A stretch of 64,000 nucleotides of DNA from Hetaerina americana (lineage: Eukaryota > Arthropoda > Insecta > Odonata > Calopterygidae), in the NCBI GenBank assembly GCA_022747635.1, contig JAKTNV010000026.1, positions 6,072,007 to 6,136,006 of the forward strand. The letters run 5' to 3'. The notes under the pieces were generated by a model. It was not told where the DNA came from, made no database searches, and saw nothing but the letters and a program-made list of their open reading frames with translations. The stretch's first letter is position 1. Every line of letters starts with the position of its first letter. The position numbers and the translations under genes were made by a program. Below, piece by piece: positions 11,531 to 23,610 of this stretch.

Positions 11531-14500
11531 AAGTGGTGGGTAACAAAAAATCTCGCAATAAAATAGTTTTCGGGGAATTTTTTTTCTTAAGAATAAAAAT
11601 CATTTGATGTAATCCTTTAATTTTTTCCATTTCGTTTGATTCATCACAAGAAGATTGCATTTCTGATGAAGATGTTCCGGTTTCTTTATTCCGTTTCCTA
11701 TTTCTTTCGCATTCCTTGTATCTATCCCAGTCTTTTGCTTTCATTTCAACTACATTCTTCCATAACTTTTCCTTGTGTCTTATATTCCTAATTTATTTCC
11801 ATTTTCAGGCACCCTATCGCATACTAATTATTCCATGCTCAATATTTTATCGAATAAAATATCAGTGTCTCCTCTTGATGCCATGCATTATTCTATCAAA
11901 TTAACTGCTTGCTTTTCCAACTGCTCGCGAAAAATCAACCACTTGGGCTTAACGAGTGGGTAAAATCAGTTGCATAATATAAGTTTAGGCTCGTTAAATT
12001 ATTGTGATTACCCAAAAGAGATAAAGTACCAGTATTTTATAAATCGTGAAAAATCATAAAATGCTTCTGCATTTTCAAAGAAAATATGGGAAATTCCGTG
12101 GGTGTGATCTTGATGGTGTCAGTCTCTATTGTGTACACAGATGCGAACATCTCATCGTGAATATATCACTCTCCTATACCAAGATCACCGTTCGGACGAC
12201 TGATTTTTTCCGTTATGAAAATTGAAAGTTTATTTTTAATTTTTTTTAAATTAAAATTTTGTAAAATAAAGTAAAAATGTTTTATTTTTTATTTAAAGTT
12301 GAAAGTTTTTAATTAAAATCAAAACCTGTACTCTAGTTTGAAGAGATTTTGTGAGGAACTAATTTGTTCTTAAAAACGCCCCTCCTTTTAAGCTATTGAT
12401 AAAGTGAGTTCTAAATATTTTCCTGGAAACTGCTATAATTATCTCAGATGAAATTGTTGATGACCTTCGATTTTCTTCATTCATTATTTGAATCAGTTGG
12501 AGTTTCCTGTTCTTGCAACGAGCACAATGCTCTTGCTTTAGCATCATTGATGACATATTACAGGATAGTATCAATAGAAATCATGTAGGCCTTCTTAATT
12601 TTATTGAAAAATCGGTGATCACCTTTTTCGTATCATTGAGCTTTTTTCTGAATGTTATAAAAAAATACTTTCATTTTGCAGTAAAATAATCATTGTCAGT
12701 GATTTTAAGCTTAGCTTTGTTGCCTATGATGGTTTTTGAAGAGTAAGCGGTAGAGTCAAAACGTAATGCACCTCATTAACTGTATTTTTCGCTTTAAAAT
12801 ACTATGTTATTCGTTGGAACCATAAGTTTTAGTTTTCACTATTAATATGTTTAATTGAATTCCTGAGATTTAAAAAAACTGTTGAATAGATTATTAATTA
12901 CATATTTAATTCCTAATTGTATTTCATTCCTGTTTGAAAAAAATTGTATGCAACTAAAAATTGTCATGTATTTTTCATATTTTCAAGCTTATCCGTTTGC
13001 ATTAGCCACATCGGGTGTTTAAAGGATATTATCTCCGAGTGTTACGACGCTCATTTTTCTCTTCGTCGTAAAAATATTTCGAGCTATATTGACGTTTAAT
13101 CTGCCAAATTATTAGGGAGTGCAATTTAAAACGAATAAGGTGTAGGACGGTACTTTTAATAATCTTTTCCTGGCAGGGATTATTAAGGAGGCAGTAATCG
13201 ATCAGTCATTCTTGCACGGTCACGCCATTTATCACCTCCACGTTGCCCGTAAGTCTGGCTCATTTTCTATCCCCTCCACCTCCATATTACCTCTTGCTCC
13301 ATTTCCCTCGTATCCTCCTCCCAACTTCTTTCCTCTTTCAGTCTCTCTTTTATTCAAAATTTTCTGTAACACTTTCGTTCTCGAAAGTTTTCTTCATTCC
13401 ATTCGATATCTTGCTGGAAAAAAATCATAAGTTTTCATCTCCGAGAACATAATATCGCTTTTCTAGCCCCAACATTCCGAGGCCCTCGTTCAAATTTCGC
13501 CCTCTCTCACCGCATTGTTGTAACGCTGTAGAGATTCCGGCGAATAGTTTTTCCATCCTTCAAACCGGTGGCCCACGGAGTTTTCCCCGTGTTATTAAGT
13601 ATTTTGGACTCGCCGCCGCGGAACCAGCGGCTTTGGGATATGCGGTGGGATGCGGTCGGGTTTGGATCTCTTCAACTCCGCCTGCACCCTAACATCACTC
13701 TCAGCTCCCAAAAAAATAACTTAAGTGCATGGACACCTTTATGTAGCTTCAAAGTTATTAATTTGATTCTCCTTTGACTGAAATACCCATGACTCTTCGT
13801 TGTAACTGAAGGAACTCGAATTTAAGTGAATCTCTTCATGAGGAAAAATGTCTATCTCTTAGAGGAGGTATTGATTTTTATTTCATTTGATTGGAATTTA
13901 TTTTTGGCTCATTCGTTGCATTATCTACTTCTTTGGTGTATGAGGGAATAATGAGTAGCTTGTATGATTTTAAATAGTTTTTAAAGGAGACAAGGAAACA
14001 CCAAAGCGGATTTCAACTGACTAAAGTCACTTTTAATTCATTGGAATGTCCTCTCAAGATTGAGATTAAAGATTCCTATTTTCTTCTATGAATAAAATAT
14101 CTTTGAATCTAATGCCTACTGTTGCTAATTGAAGGATACAATTCAGCGTTTTATATTGTTAACAGTACATAAGGGGCATGGATGCTTTTCATGCCTCCTC
14201 TTCTTCTATCTTTACGAAATGTGAGAGGTTGTCGCTATAGAAATGTCACTTTAGAAACTCTGCTGACTTTTGACGCTAAAATAAATGAATGAAAGAGCCA
14301 TGTACACTAAAGGATGCACAGCAATCACAAAATTGGAAAGCTTTAGTTATTAACGAATGATTAACTATGTAAATGGTTCAAAACGGCCTGCCTTTTACAC
14401 TAACATTTATAAATAGCCTACTCACTAATTACCTCCTCGTGATTTCCTATCAATACAATTAAAGAGTCAATAAGAACTAATTAAGTCGTCGTATTTAATG

Positions 14501-16829
14501 AAGTAAAAATAAAAGGTCGGTACGAGTGAATGATATTTATAACAAAGTTATTTAGGAGAATACTGTACCGAATTTTACCTCCAAACTGAGCATAACAATA
14601 ATATTACACGAAATTTTGTATTATTTTATTCTCTTGAAACAAAGGTATTAAAAAGAATGTTACCACGGAAATGGGCGTCTAAATTCAGCACAAAAAAGAA
14701 GTCTCACAGAATAAGTTGTTCTCTGAAACAGCCAAGTTTCGTTATTTTTGTGTCATCATTTAAGAGTTTCACCTAATGGCGCCTTGTACCATTAAATTAT
14801 AAATTAAAAACACGCTCGTGCTCAATGTTATATAAGCTCAAAATTGCATTTTAATTAGTAAATGTTCATTAAAATGCTATTAGAAGAATTGAATGTTTGA
14901 AGAAGTTTAATTCGTGAATTCTGATGTTTGGAAGCAATAAATCAACTTAATAAGTCATCGGTAGAACCAAATTGATAAGGAAGTGAGGGACGAATAACGC
15001 ATTTTTCTATGGAAGACTCCAATAGCATAGCTTACGAAAGCAAAATGGTGGGTAGTAGACAGGAAAACGATACCTAAAATAAAACTGTCTCAAAAATAAT
15101 TTTTAAAAAAATTGGAAGGAGATTTCGATTTAGCTTGGAAACAAGAACCAAATAGGATGTAGGCATTGAAGAGAGAAACTTATCTACGAAAGCCATTCAA
15201 CCTTCATTAAGGGTTTAATTGAAACTTTAAGCCCTGTCTGGCACTTAGTCAAACCTTTGAGGAGGGCATTTTTTTCCTACACAATCGAGTGCCGGCAATA
15301 GTAGTAGACAATAAATTGAAATTTTTGGATAGATATATGGGAGTAAGAAAAATTGCAATGATTAAAAAATTTAATCACTGAGAAAGAATTTGAAGATTTG
15401 AGGTTAAAAGAGTCTGCTGAAACTGCAAAAGAAGAGATTAAAGAAGGGATAACTTTAAAATAAGCCCATTAATATAGGTATTCAATTCTTAGTTACAGAT
15501 ACGTAGGGAGGAATTTCGAAGGTATACGGGGATAAGGAATTTCGAAGGTAACTGAATGAGATGGACTATACGACTCGTTGAACCGGAGTAGATTGACTAC
15601 AGAAATATGAAAGCCTATATACCAACCCTTACGTGACATGATGTAAATATAGAGCACACTTCATATATATGAGAGCGAATTTCATGTGTCGCAAATATCT
15701 CCAATACAAAAGTATACGAAATAAAACTCATTTTTGACTTGATATCAAATCAAATACGTATTGAGACAGCAGTAGTTGGTTTATTTGCCGATTCAGCGCA
15801 TACCTTAATTTCGTTAAGTTCTTGTATCACATCACATCCCCAAACGTCAGTCGTGTTGGTAAATTTTGTTTCCTGATTTATAAATGTTCACCAAAGTAGC
15901 AACCCCTTCGACACTGTAATTATTTACTTATAGTGGTGGTAACCATCGTTGAGTAAAATTTTTTTAAATGCTGTCTAATACGGGTCTGAATGTCTTGACA
16001 GTCAAATATTTACCTATTTTCCTTTTAATGTAATATTTTTACGATCCTATTAAAACTGGACGCTTCAACAATTTAAATATTAATTGGACAAGTTAAGTTA
16101 TACGCACAATAAAATTTAAATTTTGAAAGTTGACCGTGATGTCCCTCGCTGTAAAACGGTGATAGCTGTTTTAATCTGCCCCCGGTTTAATTTCATTGCG
16201 AAATTGCAAGTCATTAATCTTAATGCATGTAGTTGACTTAAAATACGTCGTTTAAAAATCTACTGGAATAATTTGCGCGAAATAGATCTTAATATTTAAT
16301 CCAGAAATCATTAAGCATACAATTCTTATATTTGTTATTGCCATTTTATGTCCTTTGAAAATATGAGGGAGCCCAAAAGTTTTAGCCATGAGTACATGGA
16401 CGAACGGCTTGTCAAGGGGAATCATTCTAAGAGCATTGTATCTTTTCTTCAAATCCTTGCGATATCATTTCATGAGATTAGTTCATTAGGCATGAAAATT
16501 CATCATGTCTCTGACGATTCTGCCGCACAAAAGGCTTTAGATCAAGCGAAAAAATGTTCCGCTGGCGCTCATGGCTTAGGAAGTGTATGTACGTGAACCC
16601 TCCTGAATTAGATGTTTGCTAAAGCAGACAAAGCTTTGTATCCCCGAGCTATACGCTTTTCCTAAACACCTTCCATCGCATAGGCTTTTGTTTTTCGGTG
16701 TCACTGCGTGCTCTTTCGTCCCATTTTCACTGTTGTGAGTCTGTTTAAAAATATTATCATTTTTTTCTTATTTCTGCATGCGTGGTACGAGGAAATTTTG
16801 ACTGGCAGGGCTTTCTTCTTTCCTTCCTC
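11531..16829. other. Long AT-rich non-coding stretch
   Basis: More than 5 kb without a supported gene. A 15-bp direct duplication (GGAATTTCGAAGGTA) sits at 15510-15524 and 15536-15550. An 82-codon open frame at 16348-16596 has no recognisable domain and no good splice context. Confidence 0.55.
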
Positions 16830-17110
16830 ACCCTTTAATGCTCTTTCCCTTCCATCCTAACCGTCATTCCCTTCCCCCCAAGCTTCTGCCCCCACCCCTA
16901 TCCTGACTCTACCCCCACTCTTCCCGAGCCCTCGCCGCAGTAAAAATAACCCCGAAATATCACTGCCTCGCTGCCCACCCCCCTCTTCGCCACCTCACTG
17001 TCAATCCCATCTCAATATCCCGCACCCCCGTTCCACCCGGCAGGCTCCTCCCACCTTTCGATATCCAGTTCGACCCCGTATCCACGAAACAAAAGAAGCC
17101 GATAGGTACG
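16830..17110. other. C-rich, pyrimidine-biased island
   Basis: GC-rich patch with runs of C and CCC(T/A) on the plus strand. Translations are low complexity. No gene supported. Confidence 0.5.
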
Positions 17111-17599
17111 GTGGCCTGATATTTTTGGTGGTGGGCCAAATAAACACTTGCAAGCACTTTCGGATTCAGCACTTTATTCAACATATCCATTGTTACACGG
17201 AATAATTTCATAGGATACAATGGCTGATTTTTCAGAGCTTTTTGGGTTATTCGGAAGTGGATGTGAACACTTGGAATACTCTCATGTATAGGGAAGAAAT
17301 GTCTCAATGTATGTAATATGCGATTACATCAAATATCTATTTATAATTTTAATAATATTTTTAATTTTAATTTTTAATTACGTATGCTAGTGAAATGCCG
17401 TTTACTTGGTGCTAAGGTTACTCCTAATTTCAGTAGTTTCATGTCTTATGTTCTTCTGTTATGTAACTCCGTGGGTCTATCACATTTTAAATTTCCGTCA
17501 CTGCCGTACCAATAACTAGGTGGTTTTACGTTTTTATCCTATTCTGCTTTTTTATTTCTTCTGCGCCATGCAGCAAGTAGTAAAATTGTAACACTCGTC
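17111..17599. other. Non-coding stretch, nothing recognised
   Basis: Ordinary AT-rich sequence leading into the next microsatellite. Confidence 0.6.
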
Positions 17600-17611
17600 C
17601 ACACATGTGTG

Positions 17612-17691
<80 letters not shown>

Positions 17692-17715
17692 TACATACAT
17701 ATATAATTATATATG
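17600..17715. repeat. Compound (AT)n microsatellite flanked by TGTG/TATG and CACA/CATA repeats
   Basis: A GTGTGTATGTAT run leads into about 70 bp of pure (AT)n, then ACACACAC and CATACATACATA, then ATATAATTATATAT. The nested arrangement makes most of the tract self-complementary. Confidence 0.97.
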
Positions 17716-17872
17716 AGGTACGTTTTAGTAGAAGATATTTTTACTTAAATTAAGCGATTGCTTTCCCCGAAAGGGGACTGAGTGAATGGTATTCACGTTT
17801 GTTAATTAAATGTTAATCATGGTCTTGAAAATGTAAAGGAATAGTTATTTAATTTTATAATTTTTTCTTTGC

Positions 17873-17948
17873 GGTAAATTGAAAATTCCTTAATGAAATG
17901 CTTATTTTTTTTAAAATAAGCATTTCATTAAGGAATTTTCAAATTACC
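17873..17948. repeat. Near-perfect palindrome, 36-bp arms, 4-base loop
   Basis: The left arm 17873-17908 and the right arm 17913-17948 are reverse complements with one mismatch near the outer end; TTTT lies between them. The arms begin GGTAAATTGAAAATTCC. The stem is 36 bp, AT-rich and nearly uninterrupted. It could be the remnant of a fold-back element, a replication-slippage palindrome or the stem of a small-RNA precursor. No coding potential. Confidence 0.97.
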
Positions 17949-19164
17949 CATATATATGATCCCTTTTCATCGATAACCGGTGAAGTATACTGTTCGATCG
18001 ATTTATATCAATTGCCCATTTTTGTCTTGCCATGTCTGTAAATCTAAGTGCATTCCATTTTAACTGTACCATAGAAATTATTCTCCGATAACAGTACTAC
18101 ATAGATATTTAAATATAATATGATACCAATGAAAAGTTGAATTTCAAAGTAAAAATAATCTGGTCAGAAGAAAAAACACTGAGTTTTGAGTCAAAGTTCT
18201 ATGCGCTTATTTCATCAGTAGGTACACCTTTGAATGATTGTGTGGTTATGATCTTATTAATAAGTGAATGCCGGAGAAAGAATTTTGAGAACGCTGTTCA
18301 TACTCAGCAGCAACAATGTACGCGTGCGAGCGCACATTATAGTGCTTTACTTTCAAATATTCATCCGTTGTTACGGTTGTTGGAGGCTTCTTCCAATCCA
18401 CTACCACTTAAGAGAACACAATCTACACCATTCTTTTCCTCCACACACCTTGGGGACGCATCGTTGGACGTTGGAGAAGGAAGTCCAATCCTTGGTGATT
18501 AATGTTGGCCCTTACTCAAGGGGACGAAGTGAGCAGAATATTGCGAGTCGGATGTGTTTCGGATTGCAACACCCCACTTCTTCGCCTATACTATTTCCTT
18601 CCTCTTTTTTTATTTCCTCGCATGGTTATTTACGCTAATGTAAACATAAGCATTTAGGATATACATATTTGTACCCATCATTTTTTTGGATTACAATGAT
18701 ATTTACTGTAATTTTTTGTCAGTTGAATGAATTTGCCCCTTTAAGGTCTGTAGAATCAATGTTTTGATTAGAAAGAGAAAACAAGTATCCCATATTCAAA
18801 TTACTTCAACCATATTATTTTGCTATTTTACTCAGTTCTCAATGTGGCAAGCGTGAATATTTAAAAAGTTCAGAGATAATGTGGAAAAGAATAATTTTTT
18901 GAAATTTTCATTCAATTGGATGGTAACTAGCACTTATTTCAATAGAGCAGTACTTTTTTTATAAATTTGTCACTTTTTAATGACGCACTCCGAATTTTAT
19001 TTATTTATGGATTATTTTAATCGAGCATTTCCCGCGGACTTTATGAAGCTCCGTTCCTGTATTTAGGCCCTACTAATAGGTGACAAATAGACATATTTCC
19101 CGCAGAGCTCCTTTTCTTGGGTTCCCCTTTCCACTACCTTAAGGAATCCGTAAAACACTGACAA
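17949..19164. other. Non-coding stretch
   Basis: Two overlapping open frames at 18137-18502 and 18264-18638 have no recognisable domain and occupy the same bases in different frames. I treat both as chance. Confidence 0.55.
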
Positions 19165-19420
19165 AATAAGGGGAAGGGAGGAAGAGTGAGAGGGAGAGAG
19201 AGCGGGAGGGGAGAGGGAGAAGTGGCATGGGGCCTCGGAGGGAGACAAGGGTTGCTGGCGGTTTACGCGTTGATTTATCGCCAAGTTTCAGTTCATTTCT
19301 CCCTTCCTCAACGCCCTCCTCCCCTTTCCCCCTCATCTTGCCTTCTCAGAGTTTTCCCTCTCCCATCACTTCCCTCCCTTTCCTCTTTCCAGTTTCCCTC
19401 GCTTCCCAGGAGGAAATAGT
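19165..19420. other. Opposed polypurine and polypyrimidine tracts
   Basis: The plus strand is almost purely G/A from about 19170 to 19235, then C/T-rich from about 19295 to 19415. The two tracts are broadly complementary in composition and separated by about 60 bp, so they could fold on each other or form triplex-type structures. Overlapping open frames in both directions are low complexity. Confidence 0.6.
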
Positions 19421-21944
19421 ATGCCGCTATTAAATATTGTTCAGATCTCGCATGGCAACCATGCATCTGGTCCGGGACGACCAATTTTATTCTGGAACAA
19501 CACACAATTAGGTAAAGGAAGGGTCAGCATCGATTGGATTTCATTATCAGGAACATACACCCCAAACATAAAGCGTGCTCATTGGATGGCTTCGAAAAGT
19601 TATATCATTCCCATTGATTGCTTCCTGTTATTTTAACTAAAAGATTGTTTGGTGCTATGCTGTTCCATTGCCCTCCGACTTTTTGTGGTTTGGGAAGTTG
19701 AAATAAAATATTCATCGCACGGAGAATGATAAAAGATTCTCTCTGGAAATAAACATTAGGTATTGTTGAAATTTGTTGCTGATTTTACGGCAATATTTCT
19801 GTGCAGAACTGTGAGAAACGTAGTCAGGAGCGCAGCTTGCTATATTTCTTAAGGCGTTGGCTTAGGCTTTACTTGACCTTTTGTGTGACATCTTTTGGGT
19901 TATATTTCCTTGAAAAAAGATGCTTCGTGGTCAAATAAAAAAGGAATAAACGGAAAGGTCATTGAAGGGTTGATTTCTAGGATGCGTCAAAAGTGAGATT
20001 GCCCATAAAGTCGACGAAAAAACATCAGCGGCTGGTGGAAATCAACTGTGTAGGAACTGGTGTCTAATAAAGGGTTAACGAGATGTGAAATTTGTGTTGA
20101 ATTTTACATAATATATTTAATTTGTTAGTCTTTGTCTTTGAATCATCATGAATGTTTATGTTGCAAATCACTGGAAATTTATTTTTTGGAAAGGTAAGTC
20201 ACCCGCGGTGAGCTCCTCTTGAGGTTAACAGATCCCTTAGGGCTTCATTAATATTTATCTATCCATTAAGCACTGACAAAAGTTATTTGGAGCTTACTTG
20301 AAAATCATCATCGCTGCCTTAATTTTCATTTCTTAGTCGTAGACTTGCGTTATTTGTTTGATTCACCTGTTTCACCGAACGAACGAACGAACTACATTGA
20401 GCGTCGGTTTTATGCATGATTTAGAAAAAAATGAATTCTCGAAGCGTGGCAAAGGAAAGCTAAAAGATGGGTTTTTTGAGTGATTGAGGATGCTTGATGG
20501 CAAGAGCACAGAATGTAGATTTGAAACAATTTAATGATGTTTGGATTGGTAACTGATGATCAAAAGTGTCGTTGAAGTTATGATTGTAATAGCTCATCGG
20601 GAGGTGAAATACATGATTGAGAAACGCATTTGTTGCAATTTTCGTAGTGATTTCCTTGTTTTTCATGGAAATTCGTGGTTGTTTCAAAGAAGGAGTGAAC
20701 CGGTCAATGTCAAATTCCACGAGTGATACGGCATTACCAAAAAACGCGGACTTCATTGGCATGGTAAACAGTTTTAACAGTCATTTAGTATTGGCGTTTT
20801 GGTCAACGAAACGGGATTTTGTTTTTATTTGAATGATACTTTAATATTCTTCACTTTACATCTCCTTTGATTTTTGAATTCTTCCTCACCATTCCTTCAT
20901 AGGTCTTTTCTTCCACATTCCATTATTAATTGTATTCATTAAACCGTTTTTGATATATCATGAAAACTTCCGATTAGTTTTCCTCTTTTTGATATCAATG
21001 TCTCCGGGGTAATGTACTTTCTGACTTTTTATTGAAATTTGAAGACTAAATTACGACAAAACTGTGAAAATAATATGAATTCGTTCGTTATTGTTGTTTG
21101 TGCATGTCAAAAATATGCTAAATTAATGCAATGTATTGAAATACAAAGAATGTCAAACAGCCTGAACTGTATGGAGTGATTAAGCCCTTTTAAATTACTT
21201 TCTGCGTTATTCGTTTGATTCAAAACTTCTCTTTATTATTGAGATCCTGCGAGATGGCTTCAATTTTAGTACAATGATGCTGAATCCAATTAATTGAATT
21301 TAGGTTTTGGCACGGCGAAAGACGAGCCGCGTTGCATCGTGAGAGAAAATTAAATGCAAAAGCACTTCTGAAGCTGACTTTTGCTAAAATGGCATGTCTC
21401 ATGGCCTGATGCTTCTACGTCATCCAATACACAGCCTTCTCACATTTTATGTGAAAAATTTAAAGGAATGAATGTATTACTGAAATAATTTTGCACTAAC
21501 TTCCCTAGGACACTCCACCAATTCGTATTCCAGCGTTGACTATTCACATAATTTATTTCATGCTTAAGCTACGCAAATAATCACTTTTAACACTTTACTT
21601 GGTTACAGTAACATGTCCTCGCATCAATTTGTATTTTACCGTGATACGAGAAAATATGATATGGGATCTTGCGATTTGTCAGATAAAATTCAAAAGAGAT
21701 GCTTTATATTTTAACATTTTTGATGAATTTTTACGCTAGCTGCGTGTTATATGTCTTAGAAGACTTGATCCAATCTTTGATGAGACCATCTAGTGAGTGT
21801 GCTGGGATATATTGTAATGGAAATATTTCTAGATATTCTCTTTATCGAGTATCACCACATCACATGATATTTTTTTTCTTTTACTGGTTACTGTTAAAGA
21901 TATCTGAAGGTTTTATAGGAGAAAAAACATTGTAATGAGCCCAA
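19421..21944. other. AT-rich non-coding stretch
   Basis: No gene supported. A short (CGAA)n run (CGAACGAACGAACGAAC) occurs near 20377-20393. A pair of opposite open frames at 20460-20832 has no recognisable motif. Confidence 0.55.
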
Positions 21945-22145
21945 ATGTTTGTTAGGTGAGGGAAATTTCTATCTCGCTCTAAGCCTTACGGCGTGTGAAA
22001 TTCAGGGTAGGGAAGCCAATTTCCCTGGATGTATCGACTACGATTTCAGGAAGATCCACTTCCCAGTAAATCAGGCAGCTTGCTTAAAGACGGCCCTGTC
22101 CGGTTTGTTTAGTCTCCGGGATTTGAGCATAGCACCTTCATGAAC
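21945..22145 (-). mobile_element. tRNA-headed SINE family, diverged copy
   Basis: The plus strand here reads TTTGTTAGGTGAGGG, then AAGCC.TACGGCGTGTGAAA, then a TTTCCCTG block. These follow in the same order as the SINE body at 45425-45545, so this copy lies on the minus strand. The right end, with TCCGGGATTTGAGC, sits where the tRNA-like B box of the full copy would be and looks like a degraded version of it. There is a deletion of the CACACATC segment. Boundaries are approximate and no target duplication was identified. Confidence 0.65.
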
Positions 22146-22984
22146 CATGAATTTTCTTGTTTATTTTCATTCACGAAACGACCCCTGACCTCTTGATAAA
22201 TGATCATTTATTAATCAAAGTTCTTAATTAACTTCTGGATATAATATTAACTGCTGCCTTCCAGGCAAATACTTGAGGAAATATCATCTACTACCCATTG
22301 TTTCTTAATTATCATAGTATTATGTCTCAGGCAATTACATTACTATTGCGGACGCTAGAAATATGATATAAATTAGTTCTCCCTTCTTTGAATTCAGACT
22401 TTTAATTTCGGAGAGCGATAACTTTGCTTATTTTGTGACTGAATTTTCAGTGAATGACTGTGCAGGTATTTTTTTCTCTCAGAAACTTTAACTTTATATC
22501 AAAAGCAATCATATCGATAATTTTATTTTAATAATATGTTTTTCAAATTTTTAATGGTAAATCATATTTTGATTCAAATTTCAATCATTTGATGGGAGAA
22601 CATGATGCGTCAATTTTATATGGAATAAAAAATTGTTTGCAATGGCATCTAAAATTCTTGTTACAAGATTTTAACATACTATATATTTTATCAGAAGACA
22701 CCAAAAAAATACATAATGTTTCTTTCACTTTTTGCCTCTATGTGTTTATTGAAGCTAGAAAAAAATATTCAAAACGAAAGAATCAATCATTTGGGAACTA
22801 AAATTCTGTCTACAAAACCAGAGATTTGAAAGAACGACATTAATAAATGGAAAAAATGTTGACAAGTACGGGAATATCGGAGTAAAATTTTCGATTTGGA
22901 AGGATTATGGATCGCAAACATATTGACGTGAAGCGGGATGTAATGGATTAATGAGCAGATGCAATGGGGCTTCGATATTGCGCC
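22146..22984. other. AT-rich non-coding stretch
   Basis: Nothing recognised apart from short open frames without motifs. Confidence 0.6.
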
Positions 22985-23610
22985 TCTCAATCTCTCGTGA
23001 CCCCCTGCGCTACCAGGAGGCGATGGGTGAGGTCGCCGAACTCGGCTAAAGGAAAAATATTTCCGCTACCGTGCTCTCATTGCCACCCGAGATGCGAGCT
23101 TCTCCTACCGGGGGAGAGGGAGATATCCTCCCGCCCCTGACGCGGGCGTCCGTGGAAATTCCCAAGTCCCCAAGAGCGCGGGAATCATCGCCGAGCGTTG
23201 AGAAATGGGACGAAAGGAGAGAACTCTTAGAAAACTGAAGGGGTTATTAGTATTTTTCGTCGCCCCAAAACAAATTCATGCGCCCCTTCTCCCTTCCTCC
23301 TTTACCCTCCACTTTTCGCCCCAGCTCGTTTCTCCGAGGTATACGAGCTCGTGAGTGGGGAACAAAGAAAAGGTTTTTCATTTTCTTATTATATTTCGCG
23401 CTGGCTCCGGAGTCAGGATTGAAGGCGACCGGTTTGAGGGTTAGAGCGATGCGAAAATACCAAATGGGGTAGAAGAGGGGAGGGATATTGGACTGGAAGC
23501 ACTGGAAAGGTAGGTGGGAAAGGGTTGGTAGCGTTTTGGGAAGGAAGAAGTCGGGCGTTGGAGGGAACCGAAAAAGAAGGAGTTGGCGTTGAGGCCGGGT
23601 CGGTATAGCA
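22985..23610. other. CpG-dense GC-rich island
   Basis: The most CpG-dense part of the window is 22985-23210, where CG dinucleotides recur every few bases against CpG-poor, AT-rich flanks. The right part (23270-23600) is C/T-rich, then G/A-rich on the plus strand. A 127-codon minus-strand frame (23247-23630) and smaller frames overlap it but show no domain. A promoter-associated island is possible, but I see no adjoining exon that I can defend. Confidence 0.5.

Noticed and set aside
18137..18638. Two overlapping plus-strand frames of 121 and 124 codons
   Set aside because: Different frames of the same bases. Neither has a motif, codon preference or splice context that I can defend.
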